The notes under the pieces were generated by a model. The model made no database searches. It had not been told where the DNA came from and saw only the letters and a program-made list of their open reading frames with translations. Positions 52,034-60,005 of a stretch of 64,000 nucleotides of DNA are shown one piece after another; within the stretch, counting starts at the first letter, position 1; the number at the start of each line of letters is the position of its first letter. The position numbers were made by a program, and so were the translations under genes. Origin of the DNA: Ktedonobacter racemifer DSM 44963 (GTDB lineage: Bacteria > Chloroflexota > Ktedonobacteria > Ktedonobacterales > Ktedonobacteraceae); contig NZ_ADVG01000001.1 of NCBI RefSeq assembly GCF_000178855.1, forward strand, positions 806,001-870,000, written 5' to 3'.

Positions 52034-53287
52034 ATGCTCCTCTGCAAAAAAATCAAACTTGACCTCAGCGAGCAAGACATGGCCACCCTTGAGTTCATGC
52101 AAGGAAAATGCAGAGGCCTCTACAATTGGTGGGTGATGAAACTGCGAGACGGTGAGAAGTGGCGCTTCAACGCCTGCAAGAAAACGCTGGCCGAGAGCCG
52201 TGCCCATGATCCTGAACTTAATCAGGTCTATGGGAAATTGCTCGCGGAAGTGTACTATCGCCTGGATGGGGCCATGCGAGCCTTCTTTCGTCGCGTCGCC
52301 AATGGGGAAACCCCAGGCTTTCCCCGCGTGCGCCCTCGCCATGGCTTCTTTACCCTCTGTCATCCGGCGATGTATCTCACGCTTGAGGGAAACATGCTCA
52401 TGTTGCCCACAGGAGGCAAGGGCAAGCACAAACGCTTTCCTGCCATCCGTGCTCACCTCACCGAAGAACCTCCCGAAGGCTTTCGAGAGGTGGCCATCAG
52501 TCGCGATGGCCGAGGCAACTACTACGCCTCTTTCAGCTACCGAGAGCCCGAGCAAGCCAAACGCGATGGCAACACTGTGGCCTTCGATCTGGGCATCAAG
52601 ACGCTGGCAACTGGGGTCACGGAAGAGGGCCGGATCTATCACATCGGTGGGTTCAAAGGCTCGCGTTGGTACAACAAACAGTTGGATCGGCTTCGCTCGA
52701 AACGCAGCAAGTGCAAGAAGAAGTCGCGTCGTTATCTTCATCTGAGCAAGGTGTACAAGCGCGTTTCGCAGAGGAAGCGCAACAAACAGCGCGATAGCCT
52801 GCACAAGGCGTCGCATCTCATCGCACGGCGATTGGTTGAGAGAACTGTCGTCGTGGGCGATCTTTCTCAGCGGCAGATGGTCATGAAAGAGCATCAGGAG
52901 CGCAACAAGGCGCTCAATCGGGCAGTCTATAACGACTGGGGCTTGTATGCCTTTGTCCAGATGCTCAAATATAAATGCCAGAGGTATGGGAAAGAGCTTC
53001 AATTCGTAGATGAGCGCAACACGTCTAAGCAGTGTAGTGGCTGTGGAAATCTGCACGCCATGCCCCTGTGGAAAAGAACGTATCAGTGCGCGGAATGTGG
53101 ACTCGTCATGGACCGAGATGAGAATAGTGCTCACAACATCTTGACGAGGTTCCTTGCCCGGCGAGGGCCATACACTCAGGCTCGTCCTGAGTGCGATGTG
53201 CTGCAGGCGACCCAAAGCGGCGTAGAAGTCATGGGGACTTCCTGTGAGGGCCAAGTGCAGCAATTGAATCTATTCGAGGGTGCATAA
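52034..53287 (+). CDS. tnpB: TnpB with RuvC-II Glu missing at its usual site (solitary)
   Basis: The protein has 417 residues from ATG 52034 (MLLCKKIKLDLSEQD), chosen for GGGAAGGGG upstream. RuvC-I D185 (AFDLGIKTLATG) and RuvC-III D362 (MDRDENSAHNIL) are present. The RuvC-II motif reads VVVGDLSQRQM: Gly (G275) replaces the expected Glu. A Glu occurs just before the zinc finger at E327 (VDERNTSKQCSGCG). This matches the rearranged RuvC-II group described for some TnpBs (from memory), so it may still be active. No tnpA is nearby. The gene sits between the TetR gene and the RND pump. Confidence 0.9.
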   Translation: MLLCKKIKLDLSEQDMATLEFMQGKCRGLYNWWVMKLRDGEKWRFNACKKTLAESRAHDPELNQVYGKLLAEVYYRLDGAMRAFFRRVANGETPGFPRVRPRHGFFTLCHPAMYLTLEGNMLMLPTGGKGKHKRFPAIRAHLTEEPPEGFREVAISRDGRGNYYASFSYREPEQAKRDGNTVAFDLGIKTLATGVTEEGRIYHIGGFKGSRWYNKQLDRLRSKRSKCKKKSRRYLHLSKVYKRVSQRKRNKQRDSLHKASHLIARRLVERTVVVGDLSQRQMVMKEHQERNKALNRAVYNDWGLYAFVQMLKYKCQRYGKELQFVDERNTSKQCSGCGNLHAMPLWKRTYQCAECGLVMDRDENSAHNILTRFLARRGPYTQARPECDVLQATQSGVEVMGTSCEGQVQQLNLFEGA

Positions 53288-53325
53288 GCACATTTGAGTA
53301 GATTTAGAAAGGCAGATCACGAGGT

Positions 53326-56300
53326 ATGTCATACCTCTCGAGGCTCAGCCTCGCTAATAGAAGTGTCGTCGCACTAGCGACCATCGCGATCCTCCTGCTC
53401 GGCGGTTTTATTATTCCATCCCTCAAGCAGGAACTCTTCCCTTCCATTACGTTCCCGACACTCTCGGTTGTTGCGGTCTATCCGGGCGCATCGCCCTCCG
53501 TCGTCGAGCGCGATGTCACCAATCCCCTGGAGCAAAATATTCAGGGCATCAAAGGCGTACAAAAAGTCACGTCTTACTCCAATCAGGGGACAGCGGTCCT
53601 CGTCGTTTCCTTCGACTACGGGACCGACATCGATAGCGCAACCCAGACCGTCACACAGCGCATTAACAAGGCGCAGACCAGCCTGCCGAGCAATGTGACA
53701 CCACAGGTACAAAGCTTCAGCTTCACTGACTTCCCCATCATTCAGCTGGCGGTCAGCGCGGATGAGGATCAGCAGGTGCTGGCTGACGCACTCAAGCATG
53801 ATGTGGTGCCAGATTTGCAACGTATCGATGGTGTTGGTACTGTCAATGTCACTGGCGTACGCACACAGATCGTAACGATCACAGTTGATCTCCAGAAATT
53901 GAAAGATCATGGTGTGAGCTTTAGCCAGTTGCAGGGTGCCCTGCAGGCCAATAACGTCACCCTCCCCGCTGGCTCAACGACGAGTGATGGCAAGACTATT
54001 CCTATCACCGCGGGCAACACCCTTAATTCGCTGGACGACCTGAAAAATCTGGTCGTTGGCAGCCAGTCGGCCTCTACAGGTTCCGGCTTCCCCGGCACAG
54101 TTACCATTCCAGGTACGAGCACGGGCGCGGGCTTTACCATCTCTGGTGCGAACACAACACAGACTTTCGCGCCCGCTAAACCTGTCAAGCTGCAAGATGT
54201 CGCGACTGTGAAGGAGGATCTCTCGCCTTCGACCTCGCTCACACGCACCAATGGGCAGCCCAGCCTGGGCATCTCGCTGGTCAAAACCACGAGCGGCAAT
54301 ACAGTCTCGATTTCACAGGCCGTCAATCAGGACATCACCGCTCTCCAGAACAAACTGGGACATGGCGCGAAGATCTCGGTCATCTCTGACCAGGCACCAT
54401 CGATTACGCAGTCGGTTAATGACCTGACACGCGAGGGCCTGATCGGCGCCTTCTTCGCCATCGTGGTGATCCTGCTCTTCCTCTTCTCATTGCGCTCGAC
54501 ATTGGTGACCGCGGTCTCCATTCCGCTCTCCATCGTTATCGCTTTGATCGGTCTCTACTTTGGCAACTATACCCTCAATATCCTGACCCTTGGTGGTTTA
54601 ACCATTGCCGTGGGTCGCGTCGTGGATGACTCGATTGTCGTTCTGGAGAACATTTATCGCCACCTAAACGAGGGTGAGGAGAAGAAAAGCGCCGTGATCA
54701 ACGGTGTACGCGAGGTCTCGGGCGCGGTCACAGCCTCAACCCTGACGACCGTGGCAGTCTTCCTCCCCATCGCCTTTACGGGCGGCCTGGTCGGCGAACT
54801 CTTCCGCTCCTTCTCTGTGGCGGTGACTGTCGCCCTGCTGGCCTCGCTCTTCGTGGCCTTGACCATTATCCCTGTGCTGGCCTACTGGTTCCTCAAAGGG
54901 CCGAAAGCCGAGGTACTTGCCAAAAGACAGGGGACAAAGAAGCATTCTGGCTCCTGGCTTGAGCGCGGCTATGTGGCGATTGTACGCTGGGTCACGGGTG
55001 CCTGGTGGCAGCGCACCGTCCTGGTCGTCGCAGCCATCGCACTGCTGGTGGTTTCATTCGCTTTTGCGGGCGGGCTGCAAACAAACCTCTTCGGTTCATC
55101 CAACCAGGGAGCCTATAACGTTAGTCTGACGCTTCCACCTGCAACCAGCCTGGATAAGAGTAACGAAGTCGCCAAGCAGATCGAGCAATCCATCTCCGAT
55201 CTCTCCGACATCAAAACCTACCAGGTAACTGTTGGCTCCGCGGGTAGCTTCTCATCACTCTCTGGTGGTGGCGGCTCTAACGCCATTAGCTTCACCATCG
55301 TAACCAAAGACGGTATCGATCAGACCGTCTTTGAGAAAAATCTCCGCGACCGCCTGGAGACGGATAAAAGCCTGGGTACGCTGACGGTTTCAGCGGGCAA
55401 CTCGGGTCCAACAAATTCCAGTATCGCTATCAATATCCAGGCCAACGATGATCAGACGCTCAATGACGCTACCAAGCAGGTACAGGACAGCATCGCAAAC
55501 ATCTCGGGCCTGGCTGATATCACCAGCAGCCTGACCTCGGGCTCTCCGCAATACAATATTGTGGTTGATTCGACCAAGGCTGGCAAAATTGGCATGACCC
55601 CCTTCCAGGTCGCGCAGAACATCCGCCAGGTCTACTCCGGCTCGACGGTGACGCACATCACCGTGAATGGCAGCCAGCAGGATGTCGATCTCTTTGTGGG
55701 TAATCCAGCCTCAAATATCGACGCGATCAAAGCACTGAGCATTCCCACGACAACTGGCAGCGTCAAGATTGGGGATATCGCGACGGTAACCCAGGTCAAT
55801 GGGCCAACGCAGGTCACGCATATCGATGGCAATCGTACAGCCACAGTCAACGCGACTGTGACCGATAGCAATGTCGGCGCGGTCAGCGCCAACGTGCAGT
55901 CGAGCCTGGACAAGCTGAGCCTGCCTTCTGGCGCCAAGGTCTCCCTGGGTGGCATCAGTGCCGACCAGTCCGATACCTTCCGCAATCTGGGACTCGCGGT
56001 ACTCATCGCGATCATTCTGGTCTACTGCATCATGGTTGCGACCTTCCGCAGCCTCTTGCAGCCTGTTATCCTGCTGATCTCGATTCCCTTCGCCGCGACG
56101 GGTTCACTTATCCTCCTGCTGGCAACCAACACGCCTCTGGGTGCCGCGGCGCTCATTGGCTTCCTGATGCTGGTCGGTATCGTGGTCACTAACGCCATCG
56201 TCTTGCTTGACCTGGTACGCCAGTATCGCGAGCAGGGGATGACGGCCCGCGAAGCGATTGTCGAAGGCGGACGCCATCGTCTGCGCCCCATCCTGATGAC

Positions 56301-56559
56301 GGCTATCGCGACCATCCTGGCTCTGATGCCAATGGTGCTGGGTATCGGTGGTGCAGGCTCGGGTGGCTTCATCTCTCGCCCGCTGGCCATTGTGGTCATC
56401 GGTGGTCTGACGACCTCAACCATCCTGACCCTGATCGTGGTTCCGACGCTCTATGTCATCGCGGAGAGTGCGCGTGGACGCTCTGGCGCCCCCACGCCTC
56501 CCCCAGCCCCGATCATCGACGAAACACCTACTTCACCTGAGGTAGTAGCCGTTCACTAA
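53326..56559 (+). CDS. RND-family efflux transporter (AcrB/SwrC-like)
   Basis: The protein has 1077 residues, full length, with 12 helices in two halves and two large extracytoplasmic loops (about 30-335 and 560-860). Family motifs are LKQELFPSITFPTLSVVAVY, GASPSVVERDVTNPLEQNIQ, the TM4 segment GRVVDDSIVVLENIYRHL and the C-terminal LPSGAKVSLGG, FRSLLQPVILLISIPFAATG. In the TM4 region a DD pair supports proton coupling. A Ser/Thr/Gly-rich insert (QSASTGSGFPGTVTIPGTST) occurs in the first loop. No adaptor gene is adjacent. ACGAGGT precedes the ATG. It probably was regulated by the TetR upstream before tnpB inserted. Confidence 0.93.
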   Translation: MSYLSRLSLANRSVVALATIAILLLGGFIIPSLKQELFPSITFPTLSVVAVYPGASPSVVERDVTNPLEQNIQGIKGVQKVTSYSNQGTAVLVVSFDYGTDIDSATQTVTQRINKAQTSLPSNVTPQVQSFSFTDFPIIQLAVSADEDQQVLADALKHDVVPDLQRIDGVGTVNVTGVRTQIVTITVDLQKLKDHGVSFSQLQGALQANNVTLPAGSTTSDGKTIPITAGNTLNSLDDLKNLVVGSQSASTGSGFPGTVTIPGTSTGAGFTISGANTTQTFAPAKPVKLQDVATVKEDLSPSTSLTRTNGQPSLGISLVKTTSGNTVSISQAVNQDITALQNKLGHGAKISVISDQAPSITQSVNDLTREGLIGAFFAIVVILLFLFSLRSTLVTAVSIPLSIVIALIGLYFGNYTLNILTLGGLTIAVGRVVDDSIVVLENIYRHLNEGEEKKSAVINGVREVSGAVTASTLTTVAVFLPIAFTGGLVGELFRSFSVAVTVALLASLFVALTIIPVLAYWFLKGPKAEVLAKRQGTKKHSGSWLERGYVAIVRWVTGAWWQRTVLVVAAIALLVVSFAFAGGLQTNLFGSSNQGAYNVSLTLPPATSLDKSNEVAKQIEQSISDLSDIKTYQVTVGSAGSFSSLSGGGGSNAISFTIVTKDGIDQTVFEKNLRDRLETDKSLGTLTVSAGNSGPTNSSIAINIQANDDQTLNDATKQVQDSIANISGLADITSSLTSGSPQYNIVVDSTKAGKIGMTPFQVAQNIRQVYSGSTVTHITVNGSQQDVDLFVGNPASNIDAIKALSIPTTTGSVKIGDIATVTQVNGPTQVTHIDGNRTATVNATVTDSNVGAVSANVQSSLDKLSLPSGAKVSLGGISADQSDTFRNLGLAVLIAIILVYCIMVATFRSLLQPVILLISIPFAATGSLILLLATNTPLGAAALIGFLMLVGIVVTNAIVLLDLVRQYREQGMTAREAIVEGGRHRLRPILMTAIATILALMPMVLGIGGAGSGGFISRPLAIVVIGGLTTSTILTLIVVPTLYVIAESARGRSGAPTPPPAPIIDETPTSPEVVAVH

Positions 56560-56568
56560 ATGAAACAC

Positions 56569-56608
56569 AAAAGGACCCTCGAAGCAGGTCTGCTTCGAGG
56601 GTCCTTTT
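56569..56608 (+). terminator. Terminator of the RND pump gene
   Basis: AAAAGGACCCTCGAAGCAG and its complement (19 bp) with a 2-base loop, followed by TTTAA. It is nine bases after the stop. Confidence 0.85.
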
Positions 56609-56610
56609 TA

Positions 56611-56692
56611 AATACCTGACAATACTTGACAATACCTGACAAAGAACCCGCCGCAAGCCGCGGGGCTTCGAGCCCCAGCGGTGAGGCGGGTT
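56611..56692. repeat. Tandem AATACCTGAC repeats and hairpin at the left end of tnpB copy 3
   Basis: Three 10-base units (AATACCTGAC, AATACTTGAC, AATACCTGAC; 56611-56640) are followed by a hairpin with outer arms AACCCGCC (56645-56652) and GGCGGGTT (56685-56692) and inner GGGGCT-TCG-AGCCCC. This probably marks the element's left end. Confidence 0.55.
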
Positions 56693-56873
56693 TCTCGCGG
56701 GCTTCAGCCCTTGCCGGCTGGCTGCCCCCCGAATGGATTGAACTTCTGTTCTACTTGTGGTATACTCTCTCCGAACCTCATCAGACTGAGAGCTGTTTCC
56801 GTTGCCGTGAGCACAGGAAGCAGCCCCAACCCCATTGGGGGCATCACGAGGAAGGAAGCAAGGAAGAGGAGCC

Positions 56874-57125
56874 ATGGCAGGAAAACCCTTCAGCAGCACC
56901 AAGACCATGAAGCAAGCTGTGCTCGTCCGCTGCGAACAGGCGGGCTGGTTCCTTGCCACCCAGACCCTCTTCAACCAGGTGACCTCTTTTGCGCTTCGGA
57001 GGGAGTTTCCACAGATTGCGCAGAAGCTTCCTTCACTCTGGACACGCAGCTATTTTGCTTCAACGGCTGGCACTGTCAGCCAGCAAACCATTCAACGCTC
57101 TCTTGAAGCCCAGAAAGGACTCTAG
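56874..57125 (+). CDS. Small protein ahead of tnpB copy 3
   Basis: The protein has 83 residues (MAGKPFSSTKTMKQAVLVRC...). GGAAGAGGAG precedes the ATG. The stop ends one base before the GTG region of tnpB. MKQAVLVRCEQAGWFLATQT and LFNQVTSFALRREFPQ resemble the N-terminal helices of some TnpB proteins, so it could be a detached or duplicated TnpB head, or a small accessory protein of the element. The codon pattern is like the following gene. Confidence 0.5.
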   Translation: MAGKPFSSTKTMKQAVLVRCEQAGWFLATQTLFNQVTSFALRREFPQIAQKLPSLWTRSYFASTAGTVSQQTIQRSLEAQKGL

Positions 57126-57126
57126 C

Positions 57127-58332
57127 GTGTATCAGATCAAGCGCATCACCATCGGCAAGACTGCCCAACGCGATGAGCTTGCCCACGCGTGTGGCGAGGT
57201 CTATACGGCGACCCTGGTGTCTTTCTGGCGCGTGGTTCGCAAACAGGGCATCTGGTTAAAGCCCAAACATCTCATGCGCTGGCACACCTCCCCTCTGTTG
57301 CATGCTCATACGGCTGATGCCTGCGTCCAAGCGTTTTTTGCCAGCCTCAAATCATGGAGACAACGCCGCAAGAGCGATCCAACAGCACGACCACCACGGC
57401 GGAGAAAGTGGTACTTTCGCATCGAGTACAAGCGGAGTGCGATGCGCCTGAAGGATGGAAAGCTCATCCTTTCCAATGGCAAAGGCAATGAACCACTGGT
57501 GCTCGATTGGGCCTGGACCCTTCCCCAAACGCTGGTGATTCGTTGGACTGGCACCCAATACGAAGCGCTTGCAACCTATGAACCCTGTTATTTGCCGGTT
57601 CCAGAGGGAGGAAACAAGATAGCTGGCATTGATTTAGGCGAAATTCATATGGCTGTCAGTCACGATGGAGAACAGACCTACATCCTCAATGGGCGTTTGT
57701 TGTGTTCCAAGCGACAGTATCGCCACAAACTTCTGGCAAGGCTGCAGAAGAAGATCGACGCGAAAAAGCCAGGCTCACGTCGTCGCAAGCAACTCGTGAA
57801 GTCAAAACGGAAACAACTGAAGAAACTAGCCAACCAGATCAAAGACATTGAGCACAAAGCGACCACCAGGCTCATTTCCACCCTTCACACGGACGGGGTG
57901 CAAATCTTGGCGATTGGCGATGTGCGTGATATCCGGCAAGGCTTAGATGTTGGCTCCAAGAATAACCAGAAATTGCATCAATGGTCCTTCGGTTCCATTC
58001 GTCAGAAGCTCACTTATAAGGCGGAGAGAAGAGGGATGCAGGTTGAGATGCAAGAAGAGTCCTCCACCAGTAAAACCTGCCCGGTCTGTGGAAAACGGCG
58101 CAAAGGAGCTGTGCAAGGGCGTAACTTCCACTGCATCAATAAAGACTGCAAGTGGAAAGGGCATAGAGACATGGTGGGAGCTATGAACATCAGGTACAAG
58201 TATCGTGGGGAATTTGGGAACCCTCACGTAGTTGGGGCTACTATGGCTGCCCCCATCGGCCTACGACATAGATCGCAGACCGATGTAGCTCGTAAGGAGA
58301 AAGGGTACTTACGAGAAGCCGCTGGTCTTTAG
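57127..58332 (+). CDS. tnpB: TnpB copy 3, RuvC-II Glu missing at its usual site
   Basis: The protein has 401 residues from GTG 57127. RuvC-I D169 (IAGIDLGEIHMAVS), RuvC-II site with GDV (ILAIGDVRDI, G264 in place of Glu), a Glu pair before the finger (QEESSTSKTCPVCGKR, E311) and RuvC-III D348 (GHRDMVGAMN). The zinc finger is CPVCG...CINKDC. This is a second example of the arrangement seen in copy 2, although the two proteins are otherwise quite different. The C-terminal codons also encode a strong hairpin expected of the omega RNA end. The gene lies after the RND terminator and 17 bases before the KDG kinase stop. Confidence 0.9.
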   Translation: MYQIKRITIGKTAQRDELAHACGEVYTATLVSFWRVVRKQGIWLKPKHLMRWHTSPLLHAHTADACVQAFFASLKSWRQRRKSDPTARPPRRRKWYFRIEYKRSAMRLKDGKLILSNGKGNEPLVLDWAWTLPQTLVIRWTGTQYEALATYEPCYLPVPEGGNKIAGIDLGEIHMAVSHDGEQTYILNGRLLCSKRQYRHKLLARLQKKIDAKKPGSRRRKQLVKSKRKQLKKLANQIKDIEHKATTRLISTLHTDGVQILAIGDVRDIRQGLDVGSKNNQKLHQWSFGSIRQKLTYKAERRGMQVEMQEESSTSKTCPVCGKRRKGAVQGRNFHCINKDCKWKGHRDMVGAMNIRYKYRGEFGNPHVVGATMAAPIGLRHRSQTDVARKEKGYLREAAGL

Positions 58333-58341
58333 ACCATGCGG
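58289..58341 (+). ncRNA. Candidate omega RNA 3' scaffold of tnpB copy 3
   Basis: Two consecutive hairpins overlap the end of tnpB. CTCGTAA/TTACGAG is at 58289-58315. CCGC-TGGTCT-TT-AGACCA-T-GCGG is at 58319-58341 and contains the stop codon. Such an end hairpin followed by GAAGTCAC-like sequence marks the scaffold-guide boundary in related elements. The guide would then begin near 58342-58350, inside the KDG kinase region. Confidence 0.55.
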
Positions 58342-58349
58342 AGAAGTCA

Positions 58350-59258
58350 CTAAGCCTTGTCGCGGCTGTGTACATAGTCGCCTGTCTGGGAGACAATCTG
58401 CGCGCCTACCTGTGCCCCCAGGCGCAAGGCATCGGCAAGCGCATAGCCACGTAGCCAGCCCGAGAGGAAACCGGCATTAAAGCCATCGCCCGCACCTACC
58501 GGGTCAATAACCTCGGACACTGGCATCGCGGGAACCGTGACACGCGTCTCCCCAGCCTTGGCGCAGGCTCCTTTTTCGGCTTGCTTCAATACGACTACCC
58601 GGGCGCGAAAACCTGGCATAGGGGCAAGCACCTCTTCCTCGTTATGCGTTCCCAGGATGGCATGCGCGTCTTCGTGGCCCAGTAGCAGGATATCAGCCTG
58701 GGCCATGAGCGGAAGAAGAACCACGCGTGCAGCCTCCACGCTCCATAGGGGTGCGCGATAATTTGGATCAAAGGAGACCAGAGCGCCCGCCTCATGTGCC
58801 AGTTCAATGGCGCGTGTCACGCTGGCTGCGCACGTCTCGCTCAACGCGGGAGTGATACCTGTCATATGCACGATGCGCGCGCCCGCGAACATCTCCGACT
58901 TCAGGTGCTCGGGGCTGAGCCTGCTGGCTGCGGAGGCACGTCGATAATACTGCACACGCCTGGCCCCATCTGGCAGCCACTCGCGGAAGAAGACGCCTGT
59001 CTGGGCGTCCGAATCAGTCAAGAGATACGTGGTATCCACGCCCTCCTGCGCCAGCGTAGTTCGAATGCGCTGGCCAAGCGAATCATTGCCCACCTGGCTC
59101 ACAAAACGCACGCGATGTCCCAATTGACTCAAACCAATGGCCGTATTCGATTCAGCCCCCGCTATATCGAGCGTTAACGTGGAGACATGATCCATTGTGA
59201 CTGGTTCCATGGGGTAGAGTACAGCCATGCACTCGCCAAGCGTTACCACATCATACAT
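58350..59258 (-). CDS. 2-keto-3-deoxygluconate kinase (PfkB family)
   Basis: The protein has 302 residues. MYDVVTLGECMAVLYP is the usual N-terminus. The PfkB signature near the C-terminus is IDPVGAGDGFNAGFLSGWLR with the catalytic Asp, and GAESNTAIGLSQLG lies in the N-terminal half. It phosphorylates KDG to KDPG, which the upstream aldolase gene (36 bases away, same strand) then cleaves. AAGGGAGC precedes the start. The stop is 17 bases from the end of the tnpB element, so the element may have cut off a terminator. Confidence 0.9.
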   Translation of the reverse strand: MYDVVTLGECMAVLYPMEPVTMDHVSTLTLDIAGAESNTAIGLSQLGHRVRFVSQVGNDSLGQRIRTTLAQEGVDTTYLLTDSDAQTGVFFREWLPDGARRVQYYRRASAASRLSPEHLKSEMFAGARIVHMTGITPALSETCAASVTRAIELAHEAGALVSFDPNYRAPLWSVEAARVVLLPLMAQADILLLGHEDAHAILGTHNEEEVLAPMPGFRARVVVLKQAEKGACAKAGETRVTVPAMPVSEVIDPVGAGDGFNAGFLSGWLRGYALADALRLGAQVGAQIVSQTGDYVHSRDKA

Positions 59259-59294
59259 GAGACGCTCCCTTTAGCATCACAACAGTGCTCCACC

Positions 59295-59921
59295 TTAGCG
59301 CACCGCTTCGACGGCGGCACGCGCCTGAGCCGTGATATATTCCCAGTCGCCAGCAGCAACCGCCTTTGCTGAGACAAGGTTGCCACCCATAGCGACGGCG
59401 ACAGCGCCCGCATCCAGGAAGGTGCGCGCGTTCTCTGGGCTGACGCCGCCTGTCGGGACGACGCGCAACTGCGGCAGAGGCGCCAGGATATCCTTAATAT
59501 ATTGTGGTCCACCTACGCGTGCAGGGAAAATTTTGATGAGATCGGCTCCCGCGCGATACGCGTTTAGAGCCTCGGTTGGGGTCAATGCTCCACACAAAAT
59601 AGGAACTCCAGCCGCTTTACAAGCGACAATGACATCAGGCACAACGACAGGAGTAACCACAAATTGGACGCCCGCGGCAATCGCCTCTTCAACCGCACGT
59701 GCCTCCAACACCGAGCCAACACCGATACGCACCTGCTCGCCCAGAGCCGAGCGCACCTCGGTAATGGCCTGGTTGGCTCCTTTACCAGTCAGCGTGAATT
59801 CAATCTCGGTGACGCCACCCGCCAGGAGCGCGCGAGCGATATCTAAGGCTTTTTCATAGTGATCCAGGCGCACAATGGCGACCAGGCGACTCCGTAGGAT
59901 ATGTTCAAGAACAGTTGACAT
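59295..59921 (-). CDS. KDPG (2-keto-3-deoxy-6-phosphogluconate) aldolase
   Basis: The protein has 208 residues from ATG 59921 (MSTVLEHILRSRLVAIVRLD). The catalytic Lys is in ADLIKIFPARVGGPQYIK, and EIEFTLTGKGA carries the conserved Glu (EITLRTP in other members, here EFTLTG). PTGGVSPENARTFLDAGA is the phosphate loop. It splits KDPG to pyruvate and glyceraldehyde-3-phosphate in the Entner-Doudoroff pathway. It is the first gene of a two-gene operon with the kinase. A KDPGal aldolase role is possible, but the context favours KDPG. Confidence 0.9.
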   Translation of the reverse strand: MSTVLEHILRSRLVAIVRLDHYEKALDIARALLAGGVTEIEFTLTGKGANQAITEVRSALGEQVRIGVGSVLEARAVEEAIAAGVQFVVTPVVVPDVIVACKAAGVPILCGALTPTEALNAYRAGADLIKIFPARVGGPQYIKDILAPLPQLRVVPTGGVSPENARTFLDAGAVAVAMGGNLVSAKAVAAGDWEYITAQARAAVEAVR

Positions 59922-60005
59922 ACTTCCCCCCTCACAATCGATGATACATTTAATATGTCGAATGGCCATGCTAGCAGCGTATCATATTTCCTGCCACTCT
60001 GCCTA

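Noticed and set aside
51977..53263. Long open frame on the minus strand inside tnpB copy 2
   Set aside because: It is a mirror of a GC-rich coding region; the product is not family-like and no ribosome-binding site is seen. The plus-strand TnpB motifs are decisive.
52034..53287. Nuclease-dead TnpB-derived repressor (TldR)
   Set aside because: Both RuvC Asp residues and an alternative Glu remain, and the zinc finger is intact, so loss of activity cannot be claimed.
56611..56640. Iteron-type origin from the three 10-base direct repeats
   Set aside because: Only three units, no DnaA boxes or replication gene nearby; more likely the end of a mobile element.
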